From Gaiellales bacterium (GTDB taxonomy: Bacteria; Actinomycetota; Thermoleophilia; BMS3ABIN01), in NCBI GenBank assembly GCA_003599855.1, contig QZKG01000077.1, positions 1 through 45,063 on the forward strand: 45,063 bases of DNA. Direction: 5' to 3'. Below are positions 1 to 7,795 of the stretch, piece after piece. Position numbers and translations under genes: made by a program. Numbering within the stretch: position 1 is the stretch's first letter; each line of letters begins with the position of its first letter. The notes beneath the pieces are model-generated. The model made no database searches. It saw only the letters and a program-made list of their open reading frames with translations, and was not told the DNA's origin.

Positions 1-5
1 GGAAG

Positions 6-1076
6 ATGGCAGTCTTCAAAACCGAAGGATATCGTGTCGCTCACCCTGGGGGACAAATTATTTTGCTGTTTTGGGGAACTTTAGCGTTGCTGCTGACAAA
101 TGACTGGATGCTTGTTGACGAATACGCAGACAGGGGCGAATCAGCCAGATCAACCGCCCGTCCTCAGCTTCAAGAAATGCTCTCAAGAATCAAGAAGAAG
201 GATGTGGACGCAGTTATCGTCCACAAGATAGACCGGCTAGCCCGCAATATGTCAGACCATGTGGCTATCAAATCAATTCTGACGCGCTCGGGAGCACAGC
301 TGGTCTCTGTAGTTGAAAACATCGAAGACAGCGCCTCTGGACGCTTCGTAGAAGGTATCCATGCGCTGATGGCCGAGTTCTATTCCGCTAATTTATCGGC
401 AGAGGTTAAAAAGGGACTGCTTCAAAAAGCCAGGTCAGGCGGGATGGTCACAAGAGCTCCGGTGGGTTACAGAAACGTCAGAGATACAATCGAGGGTAAA
501 AGCATTGCCAGAGTTATTCTTGATGAGGAAATGGCACCGCTGGTTAAAGAATGCTTCACTCTCTATGCCACCGGAAACTATTCACTGGCCGAGATTCAAA
601 AGATCATGGCCAAGAAGGGCCTCCGGAACAACTTTTCCAAGAAGCGGCCATATCCCGAGTTTTGCAAATCTTCAATCGCCTCACTGCTTCAAAACAGGTT
701 CTATATGGGGATCGTGAAATACCGAAACGTCGAATATCCGGGGCTGCATGAGCCTCTGGTTGATCAAGCTCTCTTTCAAAGAGTCCAGCAGATGCTAAGA
801 AGCAGGGATCAGGCAGGAGAAAGAAAGCGAAAGCATCCTCATTATCTCAAAGGTACAATCTTCTGCGCTGATGCGGTTCAAGGCTCTCATTTCTACTGGC
901 CAAAGACAAGTATCCCTACTTCTACTGCCTTGGACAGAAAAAACATAACGGCTGTTCGCAGAAATACATCGATACGGATTGGCTTGAGAATGATATTGAA
1001 AAACTCTACAAGGATATTCAGCTTCCATCAAAGACCGTTCAGGAACTCAAGAAGATCATGGAAAAGGAAATCGTAA
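6..1076 (+). pseudogene. Serine site-specific recombinase, decayed 5' part
   Basis: This is the body of a large serine recombinase (resolvase/invertase family), of the kind that integrates or excises mobile elements. From about residue 36 the protein follows the family: DEYADRGESARS, then DAVIVHKIDRLARN, then a recombinase domain with APVGYRN and a SLLQNRFYMGIVKYR segment. The N-terminus is not normal. Where a YxRVS motif with the catalytic serine is expected, the frame reads YRVAHPGG and then unrelated sequence, so the nucleophile seems to be lost (Ala12 may sit in its place). The frame breaks near base 872: one missing base turns an expected CADCGSRL zinc-ribbon start into unrelated residues up to the stop at 1076. 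The gene lies beside tRNA-Pro, the likely integration target. It may extend past the window start, but two defects make it non-functional as read. Confidence 0.8.
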
Positions 1077-1582
1077 ATCATCAAGCGTCCTCAATCCTGC
1101 AAAGAAAGCGGCTTATCAAGAATATCGAAGACTTGAATGACAAGCGATACAAGCTGGTCGAGGCATATTACGCCGGAGCTATCGCCATCGATATCTTAAA
1201 AGGCGAACAGGAAAGGCTGGTCAATGAAATCGGACTTGCTGAAGACCAGCTGAAAGCCATAGATGGAAAAAGCGATAACGTCCAGGAGCTGCTCGAACTC
1301 GCGATCAAGTTGGCTGGAAACTGCCACAAAGCGTACATGAAAGCGAAGGACGACAACCGGCGGCTCATGAATCAATCCTTCTTCACGAAAATCCTGGTCG
1401 GCAACGGAAAGTTAAAAGAGGTCCATTACACCGACCTCTTCTCTGAGATTTTTTCAGGCAGTAGTTTGAATAAGTCAGATCTGGTCGGGGTGGGCGGATT
1501 TGAACCGCCGGCCTCACGGTCCCGAACCGTGCGCTCTACCAGGCTGAGCCACACCCCGACGCCAGCGGATATTTTAGCATGA
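1058..1582 (+). pseudogene. Serine recombinase, decayed 3' part (C-terminal coiled coil)
   Basis: This frame carries on the recombinase after the frameshift. It is open from about base 872, well before the ATG at 1058. It supplies the missing part of the zinc ribbon (CGSRL, then YPYFYCLGQKKHNGC) and the charged helical C-terminal domain (MEKEIVNHQ to LVNEIGLAEDQLKA). Restoring one base near 872 would join the two parts. The last 30 or so residues (LVGVGGFEPPASRSRTVRST and beyond) are an antisense translation of tRNA-Pro. The original C-terminus probably lay near base 1480, at the element-tRNA junction. The ATG at 1058 is internal to the old gene and has no convincing ribosome binding site. 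Confidence 0.75.
1482..1558 (-). tRNA. tRNA-Pro (anticodon CGG)
   Basis: On the minus strand the cloverleaf starts CGGGGTG at 1558. It has a D arm with AGCCTGGTAGAGC, an anticodon stem-loop CACGG-TTCGGGA-CCGTG giving anticodon CGG (reads CCG), a GGTTCAAATCC T arm, the matching CACCCCG acceptor strand, discriminator A and an encoded CCA at 1484-1482. The decayed recombinase abuts its 3' end, so this tRNA is the probable attachment site of the element. Confidence 0.95.
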
Positions 1583-1608
1583 AACCGCGCCGCCTTTTTG
1601 GAAATGGC

Positions 1609-1632
1609 GAAGGGCCCGGTTCCGGGCCCTTC
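1609..1632 (-). terminator. GC-rich hairpin downstream of pilT
   Basis: A near-perfect inverted repeat (GAAGGGCCCGG, short loop, CCGGGCCCTTC) lies 23 bases past the pilT stop. The minus strand continues GCCATTT, so the T run is poor and any intrinsic termination would be weak. It also separates pilT transcription from tRNA-Pro. Confidence 0.5.
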
Positions 1633-1654
1633 TTTGCGTGTGCCTGTGAAGTGT

Positions 1655-2752
1655 CTAGACTACGCCGCTGATCAGCGACACGTCGTAACCCGCCTGCTGC
1701 GCCATGAGCTTGAAGTCGTGCGGGCTGCTGGCAACCAGGGCAGCGTCCTGCAGCGTCACCAGCCCGTCCTTATAGAGGTTCAGGAGCGACTGGTCGAAGG
1801 TCTGCATGCCGTAGTAGTCGCCTTCCCTGAGAGCTTCTTCGAGTTTGTGCGTCTGATTGGAATCCAGCACCAGGTCCCGTATGCGCTTGGTCATCACCAT
1901 GACTTCCACTGCGGGAACGCGCCCTTCTCCGCTGGCGCTGGGAAGCAGTCTCTGGGAGATGATGCCCCTGAGCGCTCCAGCCAGGAGGATCCGTACCTGC
2001 TTCTGCTGGTGCAGCGGGAAGAAGTCGATGATGCGGTTCACGGTCTCGCTGACATCGATGGTGTGCAGGGTGCTCAACACCAGGTGTCCCGTCTGGGCAG
2101 CGGTGATGGCCGTGCGCACCGTTTCCAGGTCGCGCATCTCCCCGATGAAGATGACGTCGGGGTCCTGCCTGAGTATGTACCTGAGGGCGGTGGAATAACT
2201 GCGAGTATCGATGCCGACCTCGCGCTGGTTGATGATGGATTTGTTGTCGCGGTGCAGGATCTCGATGGGGTCCTCGATGGTGACGATATGACGTCGGAGG
2301 CTCTGATTGATGAAATCGATCATCGACGCCAGCGTCGTGGTCTTGCCGCTACCGGTCGTCCCGGTCACGAGGATCATCCCGCGCGGCTCCAGGGCTATCT
2401 TCTTCAGGATCGGCGGCAGTCGCAATTCGTCGAAAGTGGGGATCTTGCCGACCACCTGCCGCATGGCGACGCTGATGCTGCCACGCTGCCTGAAGATGTT
2501 GACCCGGAAGCGCCCGACGCCCTTGACGCCGTAGGCGAAATCGATCTCGTTCTGCTCAGAGAAGATCGCTATCTGCTTATCGTTCATCAGGGCAGCGGCG
2601 TACTCCTTCATACCTTCCGGGCTGATGGCTTCGCCTTCCATCTCGAACAGCTCGCCGTTGACCCTCATGATCGGCGGGCTGCCGGCCTTGAGGTGGAGGT
2701 CAGACGCCTCACGCTGCACCATTTCAAGCAGCAGTACTTCTATGCTTTTCAT
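1655..2752 (-). CDS. pilT: Type IV pilus retraction ATPase PilT
   Basis: PilT is the cytoplasmic hexameric ATPase that powers type IV pilus retraction in twitching motility. The 365-residue protein has the normal length and motif order: Walker A GTTGSGKTTT (131-140), Asp box TIEDPIE (158-164), Walker B DVIFIGEMRD (199-208), His box TGHLVLSTLHT (221-231) and a C-terminal RIRDLV (290-295) matching the AIRNLI motif needed for retraction in PilT proteins. No other pilus gene lies in the window, so it is a detached member of its system. The start is an ATG at 2752 after a G-rich stretch. A 238-bp gap separates it from the divergent ABC transporter. Confidence 0.95.
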   Translation of the reverse strand: MKSIEVLLLEMVQREASDLHLKAGSPPIMRVNGELFEMEGEAISPEGMKEYAAALMNDKQIAIFSEQNEIDFAYGVKGVGRFRVNIFRQRGSISVAMRQVVGKIPTFDELRLPPILKKIALEPRGMILVTGTTGSGKTTTLASMIDFINQSLRRHIVTIEDPIEILHRDNKSIINQREVGIDTRSYSTALRYILRQDPDVIFIGEMRDLETVRTAITAAQTGHLVLSTLHTIDVSETVNRIIDFFPLHQQKQVRILLAGALRGIISQRLLPSASGEGRVPAVEVMVMTKRIRDLVLDSNQTHKLEEALREGDYYGMQTFDQSLLNLYKDGLVTLQDAALVASSPHDFKLMAQQAGYDVSLISGVV

Positions 2753-2926
2753 TTATTTCGCCCCCGTGAAGATAAAGTTGCGCCTCTCCCGATACGGCTT
2801 CCATAGTCTTCTTCGGTTGATACAGCAGCGCTCTTAAGCCGCCGCTGCCGGCAGGGGCGGCGCCGCCACAGGCCCCTTGAACGGATGATGCGGCCCGGAA
2901 GGGATGGTGCCTGCTTCATTGAAATA

Positions 2927-2936
2927 ACACTAGTGT
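2927..2936. promoter_or_regulatory. Perfect 10-bp palindrome in divergent pilT/ABC intergenic region
   Basis: ACACTAGTGT is a perfect palindrome 55 bases before the ABC transporter start. It follows a possible -35 (TTGAAA, 2919-2924), so it would sit inside a promoter spacer and could be an operator. No regulator gene adjoins it and the matching -10 is poor. The rest of the 2753-2990 gap shows GC-rich hairpin potential but no convincing gene. Confidence 0.3.
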
Positions 2937-2990
2937 CTGCTTTTATCCGGTAGCGGGTATCCTTTATCGCAACCGACCCATGGGGGAATA

Positions 2991-3905
2991 TTGGCACGGA
3001 GCACTGAGTTAACCATATCCTGCAGTGACCTGACCAAATACTACGGCCGTGTCCGGGGCATCGAGGGGCTCGACCTCGGGATCAGGCGCGGCGAGATCTT
3101 CGGGTTCCTGGGCCCTAACGGGGCCGGCAAGACCACTACCATCCGCCAACTCATGGGCATGATCCGCCCAACCCGGGGCATTGCGACTATCCTTGGCCTT
3201 GATTCCTGGAACGACTCGGTGGAGATCAAACGCCGTGTTGGTTGTATCCCGGGCGACGTCAACCTCTATGACCAGCTGAGGGTACATGAATTGCTCGACT
3301 ATGTAGACCGCTTCCGCCCTGGGGTGGACCCCCTGCGAGGCGAGCTGGTCGAACGTTTCGATCTGGATACCGGCAAACGGGTCAAGTCCCTGTCAAGCGG
3401 GAACCGTCAGAAGGTCGCGATCGTGCTCGCCTTCATGCACGACCCGGAGATCCTCATCCTGGACGAACCCACCAGCGGTCTCGATCCCCTCAAGCAGCAG
3501 GAATTCTACAACCTGATCGAGGAAATGCGTGAGCGCGGCAAGACTGTGTTCCTGTCTTCGCATATCCTTTCCGAAGTGGAGCGCGTGTGTGATCGCGTCG
3601 GCATAGTTCGCGAGGGGCGGCTGGTTGACGTCAGTACCATCGAGGAACTGATGCAAAGGAAAGTTCGGCACATGGACGTCAGGTTCCGCGACCAGCCGGC
3701 GGCGGCAGAGTTCGAGGCGCTGCCCCAGGTCAGTTCGGTCCAGAAGCACGACGACCACATGAGGATCACCATCAGGGGCGATGTCGATGCGCTGATCAAG
3801 CTGCTGGCCACTCATGAGGTGGAGGACCTCACTTTCAAACAGCCCAGTCTCGAGGATTTCTTCCTCAGCTTCTATGACGACCAGGGAGCTGCCGATGAAC
3901 CTTAA
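2991..3905 (+). CDS. ABC-2 type exporter, ATP-binding subunit
   Basis: This is the nucleotide-binding subunit of an ABC-2 exporter of the CcmA/NatA/DrrA type. Visible motifs are Walker A GPNGAGKTT (41-49), signature LSSGNRQ (134-140), Walker B ILILDEP (154-160), D-loop SGLDP and the switch histidine SSH (H191). The C-terminal 90 or so residues form the accessory domain common in drug and antibiotic exporters. The start is TTG at 2991, behind GGGGGA at good spacing. The gene overlaps the permease by 11 bases (ATG inside GCCGATGAACC), which implies translational coupling. The substrate cannot be told from sequence. Confidence 0.92.
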   Translation: MARSTELTISCSDLTKYYGRVRGIEGLDLGIRRGEIFGFLGPNGAGKTTTIRQLMGMIRPTRGIATILGLDSWNDSVEIKRRVGCIPGDVNLYDQLRVHELLDYVDRFRPGVDPLRGELVERFDLDTGKRVKSLSSGNRQKVAIVLAFMHDPEILILDEPTSGLDPLKQQEFYNLIEEMRERGKTVFLSSHILSEVERVCDRVGIVREGRLVDVSTIEELMQRKVRHMDVRFRDQPAAAEFEALPQVSSVQKHDDHMRITIRGDVDALIKLLATHEVEDLTFKQPSLEDFFLSFYDDQGAADEP

Positions 3906-4698
3906 CCTTGTCCAGAGGAGCATCCTCGACCGCAGGATCTCCCTGATCATATACGCGCTGGGCGTGGCTGCCTACGGCATCCTGATGACTTCCATCTGGC
4001 CGTCGATGGCTGACGACCTCAGTACCCTCGAGCAGCTCTGGGAAAACTATCCTGAAGGCCTGAAGACTGTTTTCGGCGCCGATATCCCCTTCACCAGGTT
4101 CGATGGCTTCCTGACTCTGGAGTATTTCACCATCATGTGGATCATCATCGGCGTGGCTTTCTCGGCCTCGGTTGCTACCGGCGCCCTCGCCGGGGAGATA
4201 GACAAGGGCACTATGGAACTCCTACTGGCGCAGCCAGTGTCACGCGTATCGGTAGTGCTGAGCAAGATGCTGTTCCACGCCGCCGGGCTCGCGTTCCTCA
4301 TCGCCGCCACCATGATCCCCCTGAAACTGGGGGCGCTGGTGATCGACGCCGAGTTGAGTACGCGGGGGGTCGCGGCGCTTTCCCTGCTGCTTTTTTTCTT
4401 CGTGATGAGCTTCGGCTCGCTGGGTTTTCTCTTCTCGGCCTGGTTCAGCGACCGGGGCAGGGCTGTATTCGCCGTGGTGGGCCTACTGATCTTCGCCTAC
4501 GCCCTCGACATCCTGGCCAAGTTCAACGACTTCATCGGCAACTTCCACTTCCTGTCGCTGTTCCGGTACTACGACCCCTATCCCTATATGCACTCAGCAA
4601 CGATCGACTGGAGCGACCTGGCGGTCTACGCCGGCATCTCGCTGACAGCAAGCGCCCTGGCGGCATTCCACTTCAGGCGGCGCGACATCGCTGTCTGA
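3895..4698 (+). CDS. ABC-2 type exporter, permease subunit
   Basis: This is a 267-residue ABC-2 permease with about six hydrophobic segments, beginning with ISLIIYALGVAAYGILM near the N-terminus and including TIMWIIIGVAFSASVATGAL and LSLLLFFFVMSFGSLGFLF. The segment AGEIDKGTMELLLAQPVSR is the typical cytoplasmic coupling region of this family. The reading frame is open further upstream, but ATG 3895 is preferred: it follows AGGGAG, gives a normal N-terminus and overlaps the ATPase stop. The pair probably assembles as two ATPases with two permeases in the membrane. The substrate is unknown. Confidence 0.88.
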   Translation: MNLNLVQRSILDRRISLIIYALGVAAYGILMTSIWPSMADDLSTLEQLWENYPEGLKTVFGADIPFTRFDGFLTLEYFTIMWIIIGVAFSASVATGALAGEIDKGTMELLLAQPVSRVSVVLSKMLFHAAGLAFLIAATMIPLKLGALVIDAELSTRGVAALSLLLFFFVMSFGSLGFLFSAWFSDRGRAVFAVVGLLIFAYALDILAKFNDFIGNFHFLSLFRYYDPYPYMHSATIDWSDLAVYAGISLTASALAAFHFRRRDIAV

Positions 4699-4771
4699 GA
4701 AGGGAAAGCCCCTCCGGCGCTGTTTGAAAATCGGGCCACGGATGGTTAAAATCTGATGTTGATCAGGTGAT

Positions 4772-4847
4772 GGCGCATTCGTCTAGTGGCCTAGGACGCC
4801 GCCCTCTCACGGCGGTAGCAGGGGTTCAAATCCCCTATGCGCTACCA
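4772..4847 (+). tRNA. tRNA-Glu (anticodon CTC)
   Basis: The cloverleaf begins GGCGCAT. It has a D arm TCGTCTAGTGGCCTAGGA, an anticodon stem-loop CCGCC-CTCTCAC-GGCGG (anticodon CTC, reads GAG), a GGGGTTCAAATCCCC T arm, an ATGCGCT acceptor strand and an encoded CCA. The first acceptor pair is a G-U. It converges on gltX, the enzyme that charges it. Confidence 0.95.
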
Positions 4848-4900
4848 TCCTCTCCTGGCTTGATCCCGATCGATTTCCAGATCATCAGGCGCTGGCGCCG

Positions 4901-6355
4901 CTAACCTTTGGATGAGAGCATGCCTGCGGCTGCGTCGATACGTTCAAGGCTTTTCTCCCTGCCCAGCGCCATCAGTGTCTCGAACATGCCGGGGGTGACC
5001 GTCCGGCCGCTCACAGCGATCCTGACAGGCTGCAGGAATCTTCCAAGCTTTATGTCCATCTTGTCCGCCCTCTCGCGCAGGGACGATTCCAGCCCCCCGG
5101 CGTCATAGGGCTCGATGGCGGCGATGACTTCCCTCGCGGCCGCGAGGACGCCAGGGGCGTTTTCGTCGTCAAGCAACTTCGACAGGGCTTTTTCTTCGTA
5201 TGCGAAGGGCAGGAAGAAGAAGCCCGTGAGCGTGATGAAGTCCTCCAGGGTCTTCATCTTCTCATGGACTAGCGGCACCAGGTCAGCGACGCCGGGAAGC
5301 CCGTCGCTCCCCGGCAGGCCTTCCAGAGGCCCGCCTGCCAGGTATTCCTCCACGCGTTGGGCGAGTTCATTCCCCGGTAACGACCTGATGTGGCTGCCGT
5401 TCATCCATAAGAGTTTGTCATTATCGAACACAGCCGCGTTCTTGCCGACGCGCTCCAGTGTGAAACTGCTCACCAGTTCCTCGAGCGTGAAGAGCGTCGT
5501 CTCGCCGTCCAGGCTCCAGCCGAGCAACGCCAGGTAGTTGATCATCGCCTCGCGGATATAGCCCTTCGAGCGAAACTCCTCTACCGACACCGAGCCGTGC
5601 CGTTTGGACAGTGGCGACTGGTCCGGTCCCAGGATAAGCGGGAGGTGGGCATAGGCGGGCACCGTTCCCCCCAGCGCCTGGATGACGTGGATCTGTTTGG
5701 GGGTGTTGGGCAGGTGGTCGTCGCCGCGGATCACGTGGCTCACAGCCATGGCGTCGTCATCCACAGCAGCAGCGAAATTGTAGGTCGGCACACCGTTCGA
5801 GCGTACGATGATAAAGTCATCGGACAGGGCGTCATCGAATTCGACATCCCCCCGCACCAGGTCCCTGACCACCGTGCTGCCGCTGTCAGGGGTGCGCAAC
5901 CTGACTACATAGTCCCCCGAAGCCTGCTTCCCGGCGCCCTCGCGGCATGTCCCCGGGTAGAGGAACTGCCTCCCCTCCTCCCTTGCTGCCCTGCGGGCGT
6001 CTTCCAGAGCTTTGGGCGAACAGTAGCAACGGTATGCCCGCCCCTCCTCAAACAGGCGTTGAGCAGCGCTCTCGTAAAGCCCAGCGCGCTCCATCTGCCT
6101 GTAGGGACCGCAAGCGCCGCCCTTGCCAGGTCCTTCATCCCAATCGAGACCGAGCCAGGCCATGCTGCTGATTATCTGCTCGACGGCCGCCTCGGTGGAT
6201 CGGGCCGTGTCGGTATCCTCTATCCTCAAGATGAATGCGCCGCCCATTGAGCGGGCGAACAGCCAGCTAAACAGGGCGGTGCGCGCGCCGCCGACGTGGA
6301 GGTGCCCGGTCGGGCTGGGCGCGAACCTGGTCCTGACTGTCACTTCATTCCCCAT
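4901..6355 (-). CDS. gltX: Glutamyl-tRNA synthetase
   Basis: This class I synthetase attaches glutamate to tRNA-Glu. The 484 residues show the HIGH-type motif PSPTGHLHVGG (13-23), a zinc-type C-x-C with a later cysteine (C110, C112, C137), GDDHLPNTPKQ and the KMSKS equivalent LSKRHG (249-254), followed by the helical anticodon-binding domain. The protein is full length. Start ATG 6355 follows an AT-rich leader. Its 3' end faces tRNA-Glu, its own substrate. Whether it is discriminating or also charges tRNA-Gln cannot be decided by eye, and no gatCAB gene is in the window. Confidence 0.96.
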   Translation of the reverse strand: MGNEVTVRTRFAPSPTGHLHVGGARTALFSWLFARSMGGAFILRIEDTDTARSTEAAVEQIISSMAWLGLDWDEGPGKGGACGPYRQMERAGLYESAAQRLFEEGRAYRCYCSPKALEDARRAAREEGRQFLYPGTCREGAGKQASGDYVVRLRTPDSGSTVVRDLVRGDVEFDDALSDDFIIVRSNGVPTYNFAAAVDDDAMAVSHVIRGDDHLPNTPKQIHVIQALGGTVPAYAHLPLILGPDQSPLSKRHGSVSVEEFRSKGYIREAMINYLALLGWSLDGETTLFTLEELVSSFTLERVGKNAAVFDNDKLLWMNGSHIRSLPGNELAQRVEEYLAGGPLEGLPGSDGLPGVADLVPLVHEKMKTLEDFITLTGFFFLPFAYEEKALSKLLDDENAPGVLAAAREVIAAIEPYDAGGLESSLRERADKMDIKLGRFLQPVRIAVSGRTVTPGMFETLMALGREKSLERIDAAAGMLSSKG

Positions 6356-6439
6356 AACTATGTACCCATTACTGTGTAGTCACATCGATCATCCCGTCTC
6401 TCGGGATTCTATAACGCCGGTCACGGCAGGCAAAACGGC

Positions 6440-6471
6440 AAAAAAAAAGAGCCCGGCGCTGGCCGGGCTCC
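6440..6471 (-). terminator. Intrinsic terminator of the NlpC/P60 gene
   Basis: On the minus strand, GAGCCCGGC, a short loop and GCCGGGCTC are followed directly by a run of eight or nine T. It lies 20 bases beyond the stop codon of the NlpC/P60 gene and is a textbook rho-independent terminator. Confidence 0.92.
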
Positions 6472-6491
6472 TGATCTTATCACTGTAACGG

Positions 6492-7634
6492 CTACAGCCT
6501 GGTGGCGCCCACGTAGGAGCCGCCGTAGTTCACCGGCGCGATGGAGACCACCTGACCTTCGAACGGCGCGTGGATCATGTTGCCGCCGCCGATGTAGATG
6601 CCGACGTGGCTTATCCCGCCGCCGTATCCGAAGAACACCAGGTCACCCGGAGCCAGGTCACCGTAACCCACATGAGTGCCGTAGCCGTACTGGGCCGCAG
6701 CCGAATGCGGCAGCGAGTAGCCCAGCGCCCCGTATACCACCATCACAAGCCCGGAACAGTCTACACCGCTCGCTGACGCTCCACCCCAGACATAAGGCAC
6801 GCCCAGGTACTGCATGGCGATGCCAACCGCGCCGCCGGCTGTCGATATGGGAGCAGCACCTCCGCCGCCGCCGCCATAACCGCCGCCACCGGCGTTGGCG
6901 CTGACCTCTGCCTGGAGCCTGGCCTGCTCGGCGGCCTCCTGCTCGCGTACGGCAGCTATCTCGTCCTCGATCTGCGCCAGCATCTGCTGACGTTCAGCCA
7001 GGCCGGCTTCGATGTCGGCCTTCTCTGCCTCGAGCTGCCCCAGCAGTTCACTCTGGGTCTTCTGGTCCGAGGCCAGCTTTTGCTGGGATTCTTCTATCTG
7101 CGCCTTGAGGAGCTTCACCTGTTCCACGTCGTCCCTGTCCTGCTGGCCGACCTTGGTCAGCATGTCGAACTTGGTCAGGAAGTCGTTAATATCGGTAGTC
7201 GCCATGAGCACGTCCAGGATGTCGGTGCTGCCGTTCTTGTAGATGTTGGCGACCCGCTTGTCCAGCCTTTCCTGGGTCTCACCAAGTACTAACGCAGTCT
7301 CCTCGAGCTTTGTCTCGTTCTCGGCGATGTCCGCCTCGATGCGCTCCAGCTCATAGCTGGCGAAGTTATACTTCTCAACCTTTGCTTCCAGTTCCGCGTT
7401 GAGAACGGCTATCTGCTCCTGCACCGCTTGGGCATCCGATTCCATGCTGCTGACATCGCCGGATGGCTCTGCGCCGGCGAACGACACTACCAGCATGAGT
7501 ACGGAAAGGGAGATCAGTGAGAGGCAAAATAATAGGAAGACGATGAGCCTTCCGGACTTTTTTCTTTTGTGGGGTTCTTTGGCGGGAGAATTGGTGATGA
7601 TATTGAAGGCCTTGTCTGAACAACCTTTAATCAA
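6492..7634 (-). CDS. NlpC/P60 peptidoglycan endopeptidase with coiled-coil domain (RipA/PcsB-like)
   Basis: This is an exported hydrolase expected to cut the stem peptide of peptidoglycan, as RipA-like proteins do in actinobacterial cell separation. A basic N-terminus and hydrophobic segment (about 29-53) form a signal peptide or anchor. Residues 60-250 are a long Glu/Gln-rich coiled coil, followed by a Gly-rich linker (GGGGYGGGGGG). The NlpC/P60 domain holds the catalytic Cys293 (GVDCSGLV), His343 (ISHVGIYIG) and His355. The start is a TTG at 7634, nine bases after GGAGG. A nearer ATG (7641) would give only a four-residue peptide. The CwlM-like amidase gene is next upstream on the same strand. 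Confidence 0.93.
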   Translation of the reverse strand: MIKGCSDKAFNIITNSPAKEPHKRKKSGRLIVFLLFCLSLISLSVLMLVVSFAGAEPSGDVSSMESDAQAVQEQIAVLNAELEAKVEKYNFASYELERIEADIAENETKLEETALVLGETQERLDKRVANIYKNGSTDILDVLMATTDINDFLTKFDMLTKVGQQDRDDVEQVKLLKAQIEESQQKLASDQKTQSELLGQLEAEKADIEAGLAERQQMLAQIEDEIAAVREQEAAEQARLQAEVSANAGGGGYGGGGGGAAPISTAGGAVGIAMQYLGVPYVWGGASASGVDCSGLVMVVYGALGYSLPHSAAAQYGYGTHVGYGDLAPGDLVFFGYGGGISHVGIYIGGGNMIHAPFEGQVVSIAPVNYGGSYVGATRL

Positions 7635-7653
7635 TCGTCATCGCCTCCTTCGT

Positions 7654-7668
7654 GGCGCAACAGGCGCC
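7654..7668 (-). promoter_or_regulatory. Leader hairpin just before the ribosome binding site of the NlpC/P60 gene
   Basis: GGCGC-CTGTT-GCGCC can fold five bases before the GGAGG of the NlpC/P60 gene. Upstream, the 7680-7795 stretch is strikingly AT-rich and holds a possible promoter (TTGACT at 7732-7727, 17-base spacer, TAAGGT). No known riboswitch core was recognised here. Confidence 0.3.
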
Positions 7669-7795
7669 AAAAGTGGGCTGATATTTTTCTTCAAACTTTG
7701 AGAACCTTAGCAACAGGGATTTTGGAAGTCAAACAAAAGAAATGAATAAACAGCAAAATATCACGCTATTTGCGACATTTTATGCCGATTTTGCG

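Noticed and set aside
1168..1368. Small Ser-rich open frame opposite the recombinase C-terminal part
   Set aside because: Antisense shadow of the recombinase coiled coil.
1598..2806. Long open frame (402 codons) on the plus strand opposite pilT
   Set aside because: Antisense shadow of pilT caused by GC-rich codon use; the pilT frame has all ATPase motifs and this one shows no domain.
7635..7795. c-di-AMP (ydaO) riboswitch before the NlpC/P60 gene
   Set aside because: Such genes often carry one in actinobacteria, but I could not find the conserved core; only a short hairpin and AT-rich DNA are visible.
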